62,105 nucleotides of DNA from Chloroflexota bacterium (lineage in GTDB: Bacteria; Chloroflexota; UBA4733): positions 1 to 62,105 of the forward strand of contig JAMCTA010000109.1 in NCBI GenBank assembly GCA_023381895.1. Direction: 5' to 3'. A program made the translations under genes and the position numbers. Position 1 is the stretch's first letter. Each line of letters starts with the position of its first letter. Of the stretch, positions 45,399 through 56,817 are shown piece after piece. The notes beneath the pieces are model-generated. The model made no database searches. It was given only the letters and a program-made list of their open reading frames with translations, and was not told the DNA's origin.

Positions 45399-45757
45399 AC
45401 ACCCTCTAACTCCCTAGGCTTCCGTACTGCCGAGCATAACGCCGGCTACACAAGGTGTCATACCTTGGAACTGTATTACCTTCCTTGAGTGTAGAATGGA
45501 GTTCTTCCAATCACCATAGCCCGCTGACACTACCGCTCCAACCGAGCAGAATATAGCACACGACCAGAATTGATCGCCGTGATGGCCAGCCTTAGGAGCC
45601 ACCTTAAAGATCCTAAATTTAGGTTGCCTCCCCGACATTAGTCGATGGAGAGCGACGCTGAGACCATAGCCATCCGTGCCTTTGCGATCTTTCTATACTT
45701 CTCCTATCTTCGCCGAGCAGTGAACGCGATGAAGGGTGAAGAGAGACTGGGAGGGCG
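45399..45757. other. Divergent intergenic region, no gene seen
   Basis: This lies between the Rieske and deacetylase genes. It contains a 12-bp perfect palindrome CCTAAATTTAGG at 45612-45623, a possible regulator site, and TATACT at about 45692 without a matching -35. Short frames on both strands look like noise. Confidence 0.45.
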
Positions 45758-47149
45758 ATGTCAATCAGCCAGAAGCGATTCTCGAAGCGACCTTACGTAT
45801 TGTTGGCGCTCTGTGTTGCGTTAGCTACCTGGTATGTGCCGGCACCCGTTACTGCCGCTGCAGCGCAGCACTCCGGCCCCTTGTACTTCATAGCGTCCGG
45901 ACACGCTATAGAGCTCGGCTTCGCAGCCTTTCTCGCAACTCACGGGGGTACACCATTCTCAGGTCTCCCGATTACCGGCGAAGTCTGGCAAGACTCTACC
46001 ACTGTACAGTACTTTCAGAACATTCGCCTCGAGTGGCATCCCGATGCGCCTGAGGGTGAGCGCGTCACCGTGAGCGCTTTGGGCCGCATGCTCGGGAAAT
46101 CGCAGCTGCCCGTGCCCGCACCACCGGATCCAGACGTGGCGTACTTTCAATCGACCGGGCACACCCTTGCCGACGGTTTCCTACAATACTACGTCGCCCA
46201 CGATGGGCCAAGACTGCTGGGAGCTCCCATTACGGAAGAACTCCTCGAGTCTGGCCGAGTCGTACAGTACTTCGTAAATGCGGAGCTGACGTGGCGTCAA
46301 GACGAGGGGATCCGGCTAGCTCCGCTAGGGACCGAAGAAGCACAAGCCCAGCACTGGTCACCCGACACTGCCCCCCTCGCTCCGCAAACACTGCGGGCCA
46401 GTGACACGATCTGGACTGGAACAATCTGGCCGATCTCTCCTGTGACTCTTGACGACGAAACGCTTCCGCCAGGCCCGCTCGCCGGTGCTGCAACTCAGGT
46501 CAACGTGCCAGTATTGGCCTACCACCATATCGGTGACTGGCCAAGTCCCTACACCGTGAGCGCGGCCAATTTCTCAGCTCAGGTGGGCTGGCTCTTACAG
46601 CAAGGCTACACGCCGGTCACGGTGCACGACGTCTTTCGCACGCTCTTTACTGGAGCACCTTTGCCGGAGCATCCGGTGGCAATCACCATTGACGATGGCT
46701 ATACAGATGCAGTGACCAATGTTGCTGTGATCTTACGCCAGTATGGGGTGCCTGCTACCTTCTTCATTCCTACCATTCAAAGTCACATTCCCCCGCAAGT
46801 CTTTCGAGCTCTCGATGCCGAGGGCTTCGACATCGAAGCTCATTCCCGCACTCATCCCGATCTCACGTCGCTTACTCCGTCACGAGCGTGGTGGCAGATC
46901 GCCGGAAGCAAGTCCGACCTGGAAGCATGGCTTGGTCATCCGGTCGATCTCATGGCCTATCCCTACGATGCCTTCAACCAACAGATTATCGGGGAAGTCG
47001 TACGCGCGGGCTATCGAGGGGCGGTCTCAGGAGGTGGTGGGCATTTCTATTCCGCCAGTTACCTCTCGGCAGAGCCGCGCATTCTCATCGACCGCGCCGA
47101 TACTCTAGAGTCATTTAGAGCAAAAGTTCAAGGCGCGCCAAATCCTTAG
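45758..47149 (+). CDS. Secreted polysaccharide deacetylase with LGFP-like repeats
   Basis: The 463-residue protein has a signal peptide (YVLLALCVALATWYVPAPVT). Two LGFP-like repeats (FLATHGGTPFSGLPITGEVW then YYVAHDGPRLLGAPITEELL, each ending in a QYF block) come next. A NodB domain follows: YHHIGDWPSPYTV, ITIDDGYTDAVTNVAVILRQ, HSRTHPDLTSL (metal His) and MAYPYDAFN. It should deacetylate cell-wall or exopolysaccharide outside the cell. ATG 45758 follows GGGAGGGCG. The stop overlaps the convergent glpK stop by four bases. Confidence 0.87.
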   Translation: MSISQKRFSKRPYVLLALCVALATWYVPAPVTAAAAQHSGPLYFIASGHAIELGFAAFLATHGGTPFSGLPITGEVWQDSTTVQYFQNIRLEWHPDAPEGERVTVSALGRMLGKSQLPVPAPPDPDVAYFQSTGHTLADGFLQYYVAHDGPRLLGAPITEELLESGRVVQYFVNAELTWRQDEGIRLAPLGTEEAQAQHWSPDTAPLAPQTLRASDTIWTGTIWPISPVTLDDETLPPGPLAGAATQVNVPVLAYHHIGDWPSPYTVSAANFSAQVGWLLQQGYTPVTVHDVFRTLFTGAPLPEHPVAITIDDGYTDAVTNVAVILRQYGVPATFFIPTIQSHIPPQVFRALDAEGFDIEAHSRTHPDLTSLTPSRAWWQIAGSKSDLEAWLGHPVDLMAYPYDAFNQQIIGEVVRAGYRGAVSGGGGHFYSASYLSAEPRILIDRADTLESFRAKVQGAPNP

Positions 47150-48654
47150 TCTGCCTCTACCCACCCCTGCGCTCGCTGCACCGCCCGGCACCAGCCGCGG
47201 TAGCGTCTCTCACGCGTGCCGTCCGGCATTGAAGGCTCGAAGCGCCGATCCAACCGCCAGAGCCTTCGACAAGCATCGATCGACGTCAGTAGTCCCGTGC
47301 CAAGTCCTGCGAGCATAGCCGCTCCCCAAGAAGTCGTCTCCTGGATGTCTGATCGCTCCACCGGCATGCCGAGCAAGTCCGCCTGGATTTGCATGAGCAA
47401 GCCATTCGCTGTGCCACCGCCATCGACGCGGAGTGCCGACAGCATCACGCTTTCAGCCTCTACTGCTCGAACGAGATCTGCCGTTTGGAAGGCAATAGAC
47501 TCCAGCGTCGCACGCACGAGATGCCCACGATTGCTTCCTCTCGTGAGTCCGACGATCGTCCCGCGGGCATAAGGATCCCAGTAGGGCGCTCCGAGACCAG
47601 TGAAAGCCGGGACGATGTAGACTCCTCCGGAGTCTTCAACACTGCTGGCAACGGCCTCGCTCTCGGTAGCTGAGCGGATAACCTGAAGCTCGTCTCGTAG
47701 CCACTGAATGGCTGCCCCTGCAATGAACACGCTGCCTTCGATCGCATACCCGGGTCCAGGCTGACCGTTGGGCAGTTTGCCCACTGCCGCTGTGAGGAGC
47801 AGCTTTCCCCGTGGTATTTTCCGTCGCGTACCCGTGTGTACCAAGAGGAAGCACCCGGTCCCATACGTGTTCTTAGCTTCACCATCCTCAAAGCAGGCTT
47901 GTCCGGCAAGTGCGGCCTGCTGGTCTCCCGCCACTCCAGCAATTGGTAAAGATAGCCCGTGCGTCATCTCCGGCTGTGAGAGCCCGCATACGCCTGACGA
48001 GGGTACGACACGCGGGAGCAGGCTATGCGGGATATCGAACAGGCGGCACAAGTCGTCATCCCAGCTCTCCTTATCCAGCGAGTACAGCAAGGTTCGGGAC
48101 GCATTCGTCCGATCCGTGACGTGTGTCAACCCACCCGTGAGCTTCCAGATCAACCAAGAATCGATCGTCCCGACGGCGAGCTCTCCGCGCTGAGCTTGCT
48201 CTCTCGCGCCGGCAACGTGATCGAGCAGCCAGCCGATCTTCGTTGCTGAGAAATAAGGGTCGAGTAGGAGACCTGTCGCAGCACGTACCGCTTCCTCGGC
48301 TCCATCGGCGCGGAGATGATGACAAATGTTTGCCGTACGCCGGTCCTGCCAGACGATGGCTCGTGCCAGTGGCCGTCCCGTGTGTCGATCCCAGAGCACG
48401 ACGGTCTCCCGTTGGTTTGTGATGGCCAAAGCCGCAGGGCGGAAGATATCCCCCGCTGCCGCTAGAACCTCAGCGATGCCAAGGGCCACTGTCTGCCAGA
48501 TTTCCTCAGGATCGTGCTCCACCCACCCTGGCTGGGGATAGTATTGGTGGAACTCATGGTCGCTCTGCGCTACGAAGCGCCCCTGCTGGTCGATAAGCGC
48601 AACGCCAGTCCCTGTGGTGCCCTGATCGATGACCAGAATTACGGGATCGCTCAT
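47146..48654 (-). CDS. glpK: Glycerol kinase
   Basis: The 502-residue FGGY kinase has VILVIDQGTTGTGVALIDQQ (phosphate loop), HTGRPLARAIVWQDRRTANI (glycerol-binding Arg/Trp region), GTGCFLLVHTGTRRKIPRGK, and YIVPAFTGLGAPYWDPYARG, a strong glycerol kinase signature. ATG 48654 is used, as it overlaps the pyrE stop by ATGA and starts the fold. It makes glycerol-3-phosphate. The coupling to pyrE is unusual, but both are minus strand. Confidence 0.92.
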   Translation of the reverse strand: MSDPVILVIDQGTTGTGVALIDQQGRFVAQSDHEFHQYYPQPGWVEHDPEEIWQTVALGIAEVLAAAGDIFRPAALAITNQRETVVLWDRHTGRPLARAIVWQDRRTANICHHLRADGAEEAVRAATGLLLDPYFSATKIGWLLDHVAGAREQAQRGELAVGTIDSWLIWKLTGGLTHVTDRTNASRTLLYSLDKESWDDDLCRLFDIPHSLLPRVVPSSGVCGLSQPEMTHGLSLPIAGVAGDQQAALAGQACFEDGEAKNTYGTGCFLLVHTGTRRKIPRGKLLLTAAVGKLPNGQPGPGYAIEGSVFIAGAAIQWLRDELQVIRSATESEAVASSVEDSGGVYIVPAFTGLGAPYWDPYARGTIVGLTRGSNRGHLVRATLESIAFQTADLVRAVEAESVMLSALRVDGGGTANGLLMQIQADLLGMPVERSDIQETTSWGAAMLAGLGTGLLTSIDACRRLWRLDRRFEPSMPDGTRERRYRGWCRAVQRAQGWVEAD

Positions 48655-49397
48655 AGCCGGCGGCGATTCTCTTCGAGGTACGTCACGCAACGCCGATAGA
48701 TGTCTTCGTCGATGAGCCCCGAGCTCATGTAGAGATTCAGCATGATAGGCAGCCGCAAGATCGAGTGAAGACGAACGCCGAGCTCTTTGAGACGCTCACC
48801 TCCGCCTTGTTCCCGGTCGACAAGTACGACAGCGTCTTTGACTTCGAGGCCCGCAGCGCAGAGGATCTCAACAGTGTCTACGATACTGCCTCCCGTTGTG
48901 ATGAGATCATCGATGACGAGCACACTCTGTCCCAGTCGGAAGACTCCCTGGATGGCTGAGCCTTCTTCAGCCGCCGGGAGCGGCGATCCGGCCTGGACGT
49001 CGCTCCCGACCACGGCTTGTTGCGACGACCGCTGGCGCGCATACACGAGCGGGACATCGTTATAGAGAGCATACGCCGTAGCAAGGTGCAACCCTCCAAA
49101 AGGGACACCGGCCACGATATCGAACGGGTCGCACGTGGGCCGCCGCCGCAGCTGCTCAGCGTGTGTTTCTTGTCGGATTAGGCGAGCAGCGTAACCAAGG
49201 GTCGCAGGGCTACCGACGAGCACTCGCAAATCTACATAGACCGGGGTATGCAATGTCCGGCCAACGGTGAAGTCGCCGAAGCGTATGGCTCCTAAACGAT
49301 ACAGTTCCTGTGCCAGCCAGAGATTGTCGTACTGCTCACGCTGCGGGGCACTATTCGTTCGAAAGGACGGCGAACCTTGTGAATACTCGGTGCTCAA
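48651..49397 (-). CDS. pyrE: Orotate phosphoribosyltransferase
   Basis: The 248-residue protein is a type I phosphoribosyltransferase. GQSVLVIDDLITTGGSIVDT is the PRPP-binding motif of OPRT, and FDIVAGVPFGGLHLATAYAL, VPLVYARQRSSQQ are conserved in pyrimidine synthesis enzymes. Starts are TTG: 49397 has GGAGG seven bases upstream and is preferred to TTG 49400. It is coupled to glpK by a 4-base overlap. It is divergent from the sugar isomerase gene. Confidence 0.88.
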   Translation of the reverse strand: MSTEYSQGSPSFRTNSAPQREQYDNLWLAQELYRLGAIRFGDFTVGRTLHTPVYVDLRVLVGSPATLGYAARLIRQETHAEQLRRRPTCDPFDIVAGVPFGGLHLATAYALYNDVPLVYARQRSSQQAVVGSDVQAGSPLPAAEEGSAIQGVFRLGQSVLVIDDLITTGGSIVDTVEILCAAGLEVKDAVVLVDREQGGGERLKELGVRLHSILRLPIMLNLYMSSGLIDEDIYRRCVTYLEENRRRL

Positions 49398-49549
49398 CAA
49401 CGATCCTCCGATACTTACTTGTGTTCTCTTTACCCACGCACTCGAACCTCCCCGCAGCTTTCTATCCTACGTGGTTGCACTGAGGAGATTCCTTGAAGTA
49501 TAAACGTGTACGCCAGTCATATTCATGGCAAGAGTTTGGAGAATCTCAG

Positions 49550-50308
49550 ATGTCGAGACTTCCGATCGCACTACAGCTTTACACAGTGCGCGAGCAACTG
49601 GCAGCGGACTTCAAAGGGACCGTTCAGCAGGTTGGGCAGATGGGCTATGGTGGCGTCGAACTTGCCGGGTATGGCGGATTGAACGGGGCGGAACTGAGAT
49701 CTCTTCTGAATTCGTGTGGTCTTCTGGTGGCTGGTGATCACGTGGCCTTTAACCGGCTCGAGAACGAGCTGGATGAGGTCGTGAAGCTTAGTAAGGCCCT
49801 TGGCAACACTGCAGTGGTCTGTCCGTCCTCGCCGCCACAGCGACGGGCTGATCTCGCAGGGTGGAAGAGTCTCGCCGCCTCCTTCAATGAGATCGGCAAG
49901 AGGCTGGCGGGCGAAGGACTTGAGTTTTGCTATCACAATCATGCCTTCGAGTTCGAGACCATCGGTGTTACAGACGGGTTTCACGTTCTCTTTGACACTA
50001 CGAATCCTGCTCTCGTGAAGATCGAGCTCGATACCTTCTGGGTCAAGAAGGCTGGCAGCGATCCTGTCAGCATCATGCAGCAATACCCCGGCCGTATTCC
50101 GCTCATTCATCTAAAAGACATGACAAATGATGAGGAGCGAACCTTCGCTGAGGTAGGCGAAGGAACGATGGATTTCCACGCTATATTCGGCGCGGCGGCG
50201 ACCGCAGGAGCGCGATGGTACATCGTTGAACAGGATCGATGCCGCCGGCCACCACTTGAGAGCGCGGCACTAAGCTTGAAGCACCTGCAGGACTGGGGCA
50301 TGGCCTAA
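49550..50308 (+). CDS. Sugar phosphate isomerase/epimerase (AP-endonuclease-2 fold)
   Basis: The 252-residue TIM-barrel protein starts SRLPIALQLYTVREQLAADF. The metal-site residues include EFCYHNHAFEFETIG, VKIELDTFWVKKAG, IPLIHLKDMTND and WYIVEQDRCRRPP. Members isomerise or epimerise sugars, inosose or related keto-polyols. ATG 49550 fits the fold start with GGAG nearby; the longer frame from 49493 is not supported. The substrate is not predictable, though Gfo/Idh oxidoreductases and FGGY kinases in this window could be part of the same type of pathway. Confidence 0.83.
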   Translation: MSRLPIALQLYTVREQLAADFKGTVQQVGQMGYGGVELAGYGGLNGAELRSLLNSCGLLVAGDHVAFNRLENELDEVVKLSKALGNTAVVCPSSPPQRRADLAGWKSLAASFNEIGKRLAGEGLEFCYHNHAFEFETIGVTDGFHVLFDTTNPALVKIELDTFWVKKAGSDPVSIMQQYPGRIPLIHLKDMTNDEERTFAEVGEGTMDFHAIFGAAATAGARWYIVEQDRCRRPPLESAALSLKHLQDWGMA

Positions 50309-50489
50309 TAAGTGGCAGCAGGAAGCGCTATGTCACTCGTCAAAGTGCGGTCCGGCTCCCAATACTGCACCAGTGCGAGAAGCACAGGAAAATTGAGAAG
50401 CTGGTGTACGGAAGCATTGACGTGTGGCTTCGAGACGGGCTATCCTTCGGTAACAGCCGACGCGAACAGCAAGAGGTGAAGAGAAGCCC

Positions 50490-50762
50490 ATGCCGAAGCT
50501 CGTGAAGAAACTGAGCTCTGCCGACTTTCGGCGTAGATCCACATCGGCAACGCGTGTCGATCTTGCGCCCTACCTGGAGATCCTATCTGGTCTAGCTGAA
50601 GGCGATGGTGCGGAGGTTCAGCTTGACCCCAACGAGCTCCAACGTGTCGTCAAACGCCGGTTCTCGATGGCGGCGACGCAACACGGGTTTGCGATGAAGT
50701 GGCGCACGGCGCCCGATGGTCACTTACGATTTCAGCTCATGGCGAAGGACTCACGCCGGTAG
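50490..50762 (+). CDS. Small unknown protein
   Basis: The 90-residue basic protein begins MPKLVKKLSSADFRRRS and contains LAPYLEILSGLAEGDGAEVQ, VVKRRFSMAATQHGFAMKWR, FQLMAKDSRR. It is predicted alpha/beta without membrane segments. No family is recognised. AGAGGTGAAG precedes the ATG. Its composition and codon use fit the neighbours, so I consider it real. It is 182 bases after the isomerase gene. Confidence 0.6.
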   Translation: MPKLVKKLSSADFRRRSTSATRVDLAPYLEILSGLAEGDGAEVQLDPNELQRVVKRRFSMAATQHGFAMKWRTAPDGHLRFQLMAKDSRR

Positions 50763-50790
50763 CTCGCACGGTATTTAGGTAGCAAGAGCC

Positions 50791-50807
50791 GCAGCACCGA
50801 GTGCTGC
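50791..50807. terminator. Hairpin between convergent genes
   Basis: GCAGCAC-CGA-GTGCTGC is a perfect 7-bp stem with a three-base loop, between the 90-residue gene and the convergent dehydrogenase gene. It has no T-tract, so it is a candidate only. Confidence 0.4.
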
Positions 50808-50880
50808 GTTGCGTGGAATACTGCGGCCTTCGCTGTTTCCTTCGCGTCTGGCTCGTCGATACTGCTCGGTACGGCCCCTC

Positions 50881-51948
50881 CTAAGGAGCTGGACTCACGT
50901 CCAGTAGCACTTTACCAAGCCGGCCGGGTTTGCTCAGTGCCTCCATAGCCTCAGCCGCATCCTGTAACGGGAAGTGACGCCAGACTATTGGCTTGACCGC
51001 TCCCCTAGCCATCGCGTCGAGAACCTGCCGGAGGTCTCGACGGGACCCGCCGGTTGAGCCAACAAGCTGGAGCTGGCGAGCGTAGAAGGAAGCGAGGTTG
51101 ACCTCAGCGGTAGCACCGGTGAGGATTCCGCAGAAAGCCAAACGGCCAAGAGGGGCGAGGCAGGCGAGATTTTGGCTCAACATCCCACCTCCGAGAGAAT
51201 CCAGGACGACTTGAACACCACTGCCATCGGTGAGGTCGTGCACGCGCTGCACCACGTCCTCGGTTCCGCGCACAATGACTTCGTCAGCACCCAAGTCCTT
51301 GAGTGTTGAAGTGAGCGCTGCCGTTCCTGAGAGCGCGTACACTATGGCTCCCCGGAGCTTGGCCATCTGAATGAAGAGGGTACCTAATCCGCCCGTTGCT
51401 CCTGTGACTAGCACGTGTTCGCCAGCTCGAAGGTCTGCTCGCTCGATCTCGTGCCACGCCGTCACCCCATCGAGCGTAGCAACGCAGGCAGCCTCAAGGG
51501 AGACTCCAGGAGGCACGAGCAGCGCATTGCATGCTGGGGCGATGACGTAGTCGGCGAAGCCACCCTCGCTCGGCAGTCCCACCATGATCGGGGCTTCTGC
51601 CGACCGCGGATCAGCGACGCACGCCTCATCCCGTCCTTGCAGACAAGGATCACAACGACCGCAGAAGACACGGAAGGCAACCGCTACCCGATCTCCTGGA
51701 CCGACACCGGCGACGCCTTCCCCTACCTCCTCAACGATCCCTGCAATCTCCGAACCAGGTGTATGGGGAAGTGTCACCCACTGCCATCTCCCGGTTGCCT
51801 GGCTGCGATCGACAGGATTGACACCACAGTACACCACCCGCACCAGCACTTCACCGGCACGCGGCTTGGGTCGAGCCACCTCACCAAGTCTCAGCCCCTC
51901 CGGTCCTTTGAACGCCACGATCTGAATGGCGCGCATCGCCCGTGACAT
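50881..51948 (-). CDS. Zinc-type alcohol dehydrogenase/quinone oxidoreductase family
   Basis: The 355-residue MDR protein begins MRAIQIVAFKGPEGL after a short start. It keeps the catalytic zinc region GVNPVDRSQATGRWQWVTLP (Cys in VVYCGVNP), the structural-zinc cluster CGRCDPCLQGRDEAC, and Rossmann GATGGLGTLFIQMAKL. The presence of the structural zinc cysteines fits true ADHs. ATG 51948 follows AGAGAGG, and ATG 51936 is also possible. The physiological alcohol or quinone is unknown. Confidence 0.85.
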   Translation of the reverse strand: MSRAMRAIQIVAFKGPEGLRLGEVARPKPRAGEVLVRVVYCGVNPVDRSQATGRWQWVTLPHTPGSEIAGIVEEVGEGVAGVGPGDRVAVAFRVFCGRCDPCLQGRDEACVADPRSAEAPIMVGLPSEGGFADYVIAPACNALLVPPGVSLEAACVATLDGVTAWHEIERADLRAGEHVLVTGATGGLGTLFIQMAKLRGAIVYALSGTAALTSTLKDLGADEVIVRGTEDVVQRVHDLTDGSGVQVVLDSLGGGMLSQNLACLAPLGRLAFCGILTGATAEVNLASFYARQLQLVGSTGGSRRDLRQVLDAMARGAVKPIVWRHFPLQDAAEAMEALSKPGRLGKVLLDVSPAP

Positions 51949-52040
51949 CCTCTCTACTCTCTCCATTTTGTGTGATCTGTACCATAAAAATGCATGAGGT
52001 CTGTGACGTCGCTCCTGCACCTGATTGGACGTGAGCTAGC

Positions 52041-52607
52041 GTGAAGAGAAGACTCGTAGCAGCCATGCTCGCGTCAGTAGTGTTGCTCTCCGGGTGCAAC
52101 CTCCCCTTTTCTCCCCAGCTCACCGTATCCCGGCCTTCGCCTCAGCCATCAGTGGGAGGAGCCACTCTCGCCCAATACTTCACGCTAGCGGCGTTCCGCG
52201 TTGCTGACCGTTTGGCGGCTGCCTCCAACAGCCTGGATCAGGCTTTCAGTGATCTAGCGCAAGGCCTGATCAGCCCTGCTTATCTCCGAATTGTCGCAGC
52301 CAGAAGCGCAGCCAGTGCCAATGCGGCAGAGAGCGAGGCTCTGGCATTGCAGCCTCCTGTAAGCCTCCAGATCCAAGCTGGGACATTCTTGGATGCGGTC
52401 CGGTCGCTCACAAGCTCGCTTGAAGATACCGCTCAGGCGCTCGATCGCACGACTACCGACTCGAATCGACAGTTAGCCCAAGACCTGGCAGAGCGCCAGC
52501 GTGCAGTTGCCGAAGTCAACGCAGCGCTTACCTCCCTGGTTGACGCTAGCTGGCCCGGTCAGCAGACTACTAGCTCATCTTGGCGAGTTCAAGGTGCTGG
52601 CAAGTAA
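52041..52607 (+). CDS. Lipoprotein of unknown function
   Basis: The 188-residue product has a lipoprotein signal MLASVVLLSGCNLPFSPQ: positively charged MKRR, hydrophobic core and lipobox LSGC, with Cys about residue 19. The mature part is helical and Ala/Ser-rich, e.g. NSLDQAFSDLAQGLISPAYL and DTAQALDRTTTDSNRQLAQD, with no recognised domain. It is likely anchored to the outer face of the membrane. The gene is divergent from the dehydrogenase, with about 90 bases between, and about 100 bases before lon. Confidence 0.75.
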   Translation: MKRRLVAAMLASVVLLSGCNLPFSPQLTVSRPSPQPSVGGATLAQYFTLAAFRVADRLAAASNSLDQAFSDLAQGLISPAYLRIVAARSAASANAAESEALALQPPVSLQIQAGTFLDAVRSLTSSLEDTAQALDRTTTDSNRQLAQDLAERQRAVAEVNAALTSLVDASWPGQQTTSSSWRVQGAGK

Positions 52608-52704
52608 TTTGCAGTGTAATCATTCAAAGAGCTCAGGAGTGAGCACCATGAACGGTGAAGCTTTCTTACCTCGGTTTTGAGGTGGAGATGTTAAGGAAAG
52701 ACTA

Positions 52705-55207
<2,503 letters not shown>

Positions 55208-55227
<20 letters not shown>

Positions 55228-55594
55228 GAACGAGGCGAACGCAATGCTACCGGTGCTCGTCCCTCTGCTCGAAGAGCTACGCACGGTTGTGCGACAGATC
55301 TCCGATTTTCGCTCTCGCCTTGCCGCTATTACCGGGGCCGCGCGGATGAATGGTCACGCTGCAGAGGCCCTCGCTCTGGAGAAGTCGATCAGAGAGCGAG
55401 GAGACCGCTTCAGCCGTCTTGTTGCAGAGCTTCACGGCCTGGGTGTGGAGCTGAAGGATGTAAACACCGGCCTCATTGACTTTCGTAGCCTTCGGGATGG
55501 TCGAGAGGTCTATCTGTGCTGGTGCTTGGGGGAGGAGCGCATTCGCTTCTGGCATAAGCTGGACACTGGCTTTCGTGGTCGTCAGTCCCTCTAA
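55208..55594 (+). CDS. DUF2203 family protein
   Basis: The 128-residue protein contains FSENEANAMLPVLVPLLEEL, GVELKDVNTGLIDFRSLRDG, REVYLCWCLGEERIRFWHKL and DTGFRGRQ, the signature of DUF2203, a small family of unknown function widespread in Chloroflexota, Firmicutes and Deinococcota. GTG 55208 is preferred (GGGAG five bases upstream) to ATG 55187; both overlap the end of lon, so translation is coupled. It is convergent with the GT9 gene, which ends eight bases later. Confidence 0.88.
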
Positions 55595-55602
55595 CCGCTC
55601 AT

Positions 55603-56769
55603 TTATGCCGTTGACGTCGTCGCAGCGAATAGTGCCTCCACTGCGACGCGCACACTAGCCGGTGAGATCCTCCGTAAGCATGGGTGCCAAGGAAGGTCGA
55701 GCACATCCCACTGGAGCCGGTCGCACGGGCTACAAAGCAGTGGACTCTGCAACGACACGTGACGTGATGGATCAGCCCAGGGTCCGAAGACCCGCGCATC
55801 AGCCGGGCCGAACAGACGGATGCTCGGTACATCAAGCGCTGCCGCGAGGTGCAGCGGTCCGCTATCAACCCCAAGCACCGCGCGGGCACCCTGCATGAGT
55901 GCAGCGAGGGCATCGAGAGACAGTGGCGGAGGGACTGCCAGCGCCGCTTCCGGAGCCAGGCGTGCAATGTGCACAACGAGCTGCTCCTCCTGTGGCCCGC
56001 TGACCACCACCGTCCGCAGGCCGTAGTCTTCCGCGATTCCCCGAGCTACTCTACTCCAGGCCTGGGCGCTCCAGAGTTTCACCGAGGCACCGGCCCCTGG
56101 GTGAAGCAGCACGTAGGGCTCCCCCGAGAGCAGTCCCGCCTGCGCTCGCGCCGTCTTCACTTCTTCACGAGCCGGTAGAGGTACGAAGTGGAGGCCCACA
56201 TCTGGGGACCATCCCGTGGGCGTCTCTACGCCCAGAAAGTGAGACACTACGCGCAGGTGATGGAGAGCCGCGTGTTCACGCCGGGCCGGGACAGTTGCAC
56301 GGAGATAGGGAGCACACTCAGGAGTGGCGGTGCCGACACGCTGCGGAATACCGGCGAGTGTCGCAAGTGCTGCTCCCCAGTAGAAGTCGTCGCGCAACAG
56401 CAAGGCGGCATCAAAGCGACCTCGCCACTGCCGGGCCAGCATTACCAAGCGCACCCAGCGACTGAGCGCACTCGCTGCCGGCTCGCGACCTAGGCCGGGG
56501 AAAGAGACGGCTTCAACACGTGATACTCCCGGCGTGCGTAGCGCAGCAGGCGTCCCGGCCGTGCTCGCGGCAACTATGATCTCGGCTTGGGGGAGATGGG
56601 AGCGCAGACGGTAGAGTGCCGGACTAGCTAGGATCACGTCGCCAAGGTGGTCCGGCTTGATGATGAGAATCCGAACAGGCTGAGCACCGCGACGAATCAC
56701 ATCTGGCAAGGTATTGAACAGCGCACCGACAACGGAGAGCGCTATTTGGCGCTTGATGGTGGTCAGCAT
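55603..56769 (-). CDS. GT9 family glycosyltransferase
   Basis: The 388-residue protein has ILIIKPDHLGDVILASPALY, the GT9 N-terminal motif. Central conserved blocks are YVLLHPGAGASVKLWSAQAW and VVSGPQEEQLVV, and the donor-binding end is VLGVDSGPLHLAAALDVPSI, LFGPADARVF. A cysteine motif (PLLCSPCDRLQWD) follows, close to that in the 1320 protein. It is adjacent to a second GT9 gene on the same strand, so together they may add successive sugars. ATG 56769 is used. The glycan is unknown. Confidence 0.88.
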   Translation of the reverse strand: MLTTIKRQIALSVVGALFNTLPDVIRRGAQPVRILIIKPDHLGDVILASPALYRLRSHLPQAEIIVAASTAGTPAALRTPGVSRVEAVSFPGLGREPAASALSRWVRLVMLARQWRGRFDAALLLRDDFYWGAALATLAGIPQRVGTATPECAPYLRATVPARREHAALHHLRVVSHFLGVETPTGWSPDVGLHFVPLPAREEVKTARAQAGLLSGEPYVLLHPGAGASVKLWSAQAWSRVARGIAEDYGLRTVVVSGPQEEQLVVHIARLAPEAALAVPPPLSLDALAALMQGARAVLGVDSGPLHLAAALDVPSIRLFGPADARVFGPWADPSRHVSLQSPLLCSPCDRLQWDVLDLPWHPCLRRISPASVRVAVEALFAATTSTA

Positions 56770-56817
56770 CTGCTCCTCGTTCTCCCCTCGCCCTTACGGT
56801 ACTGATTCTAGTGCGCT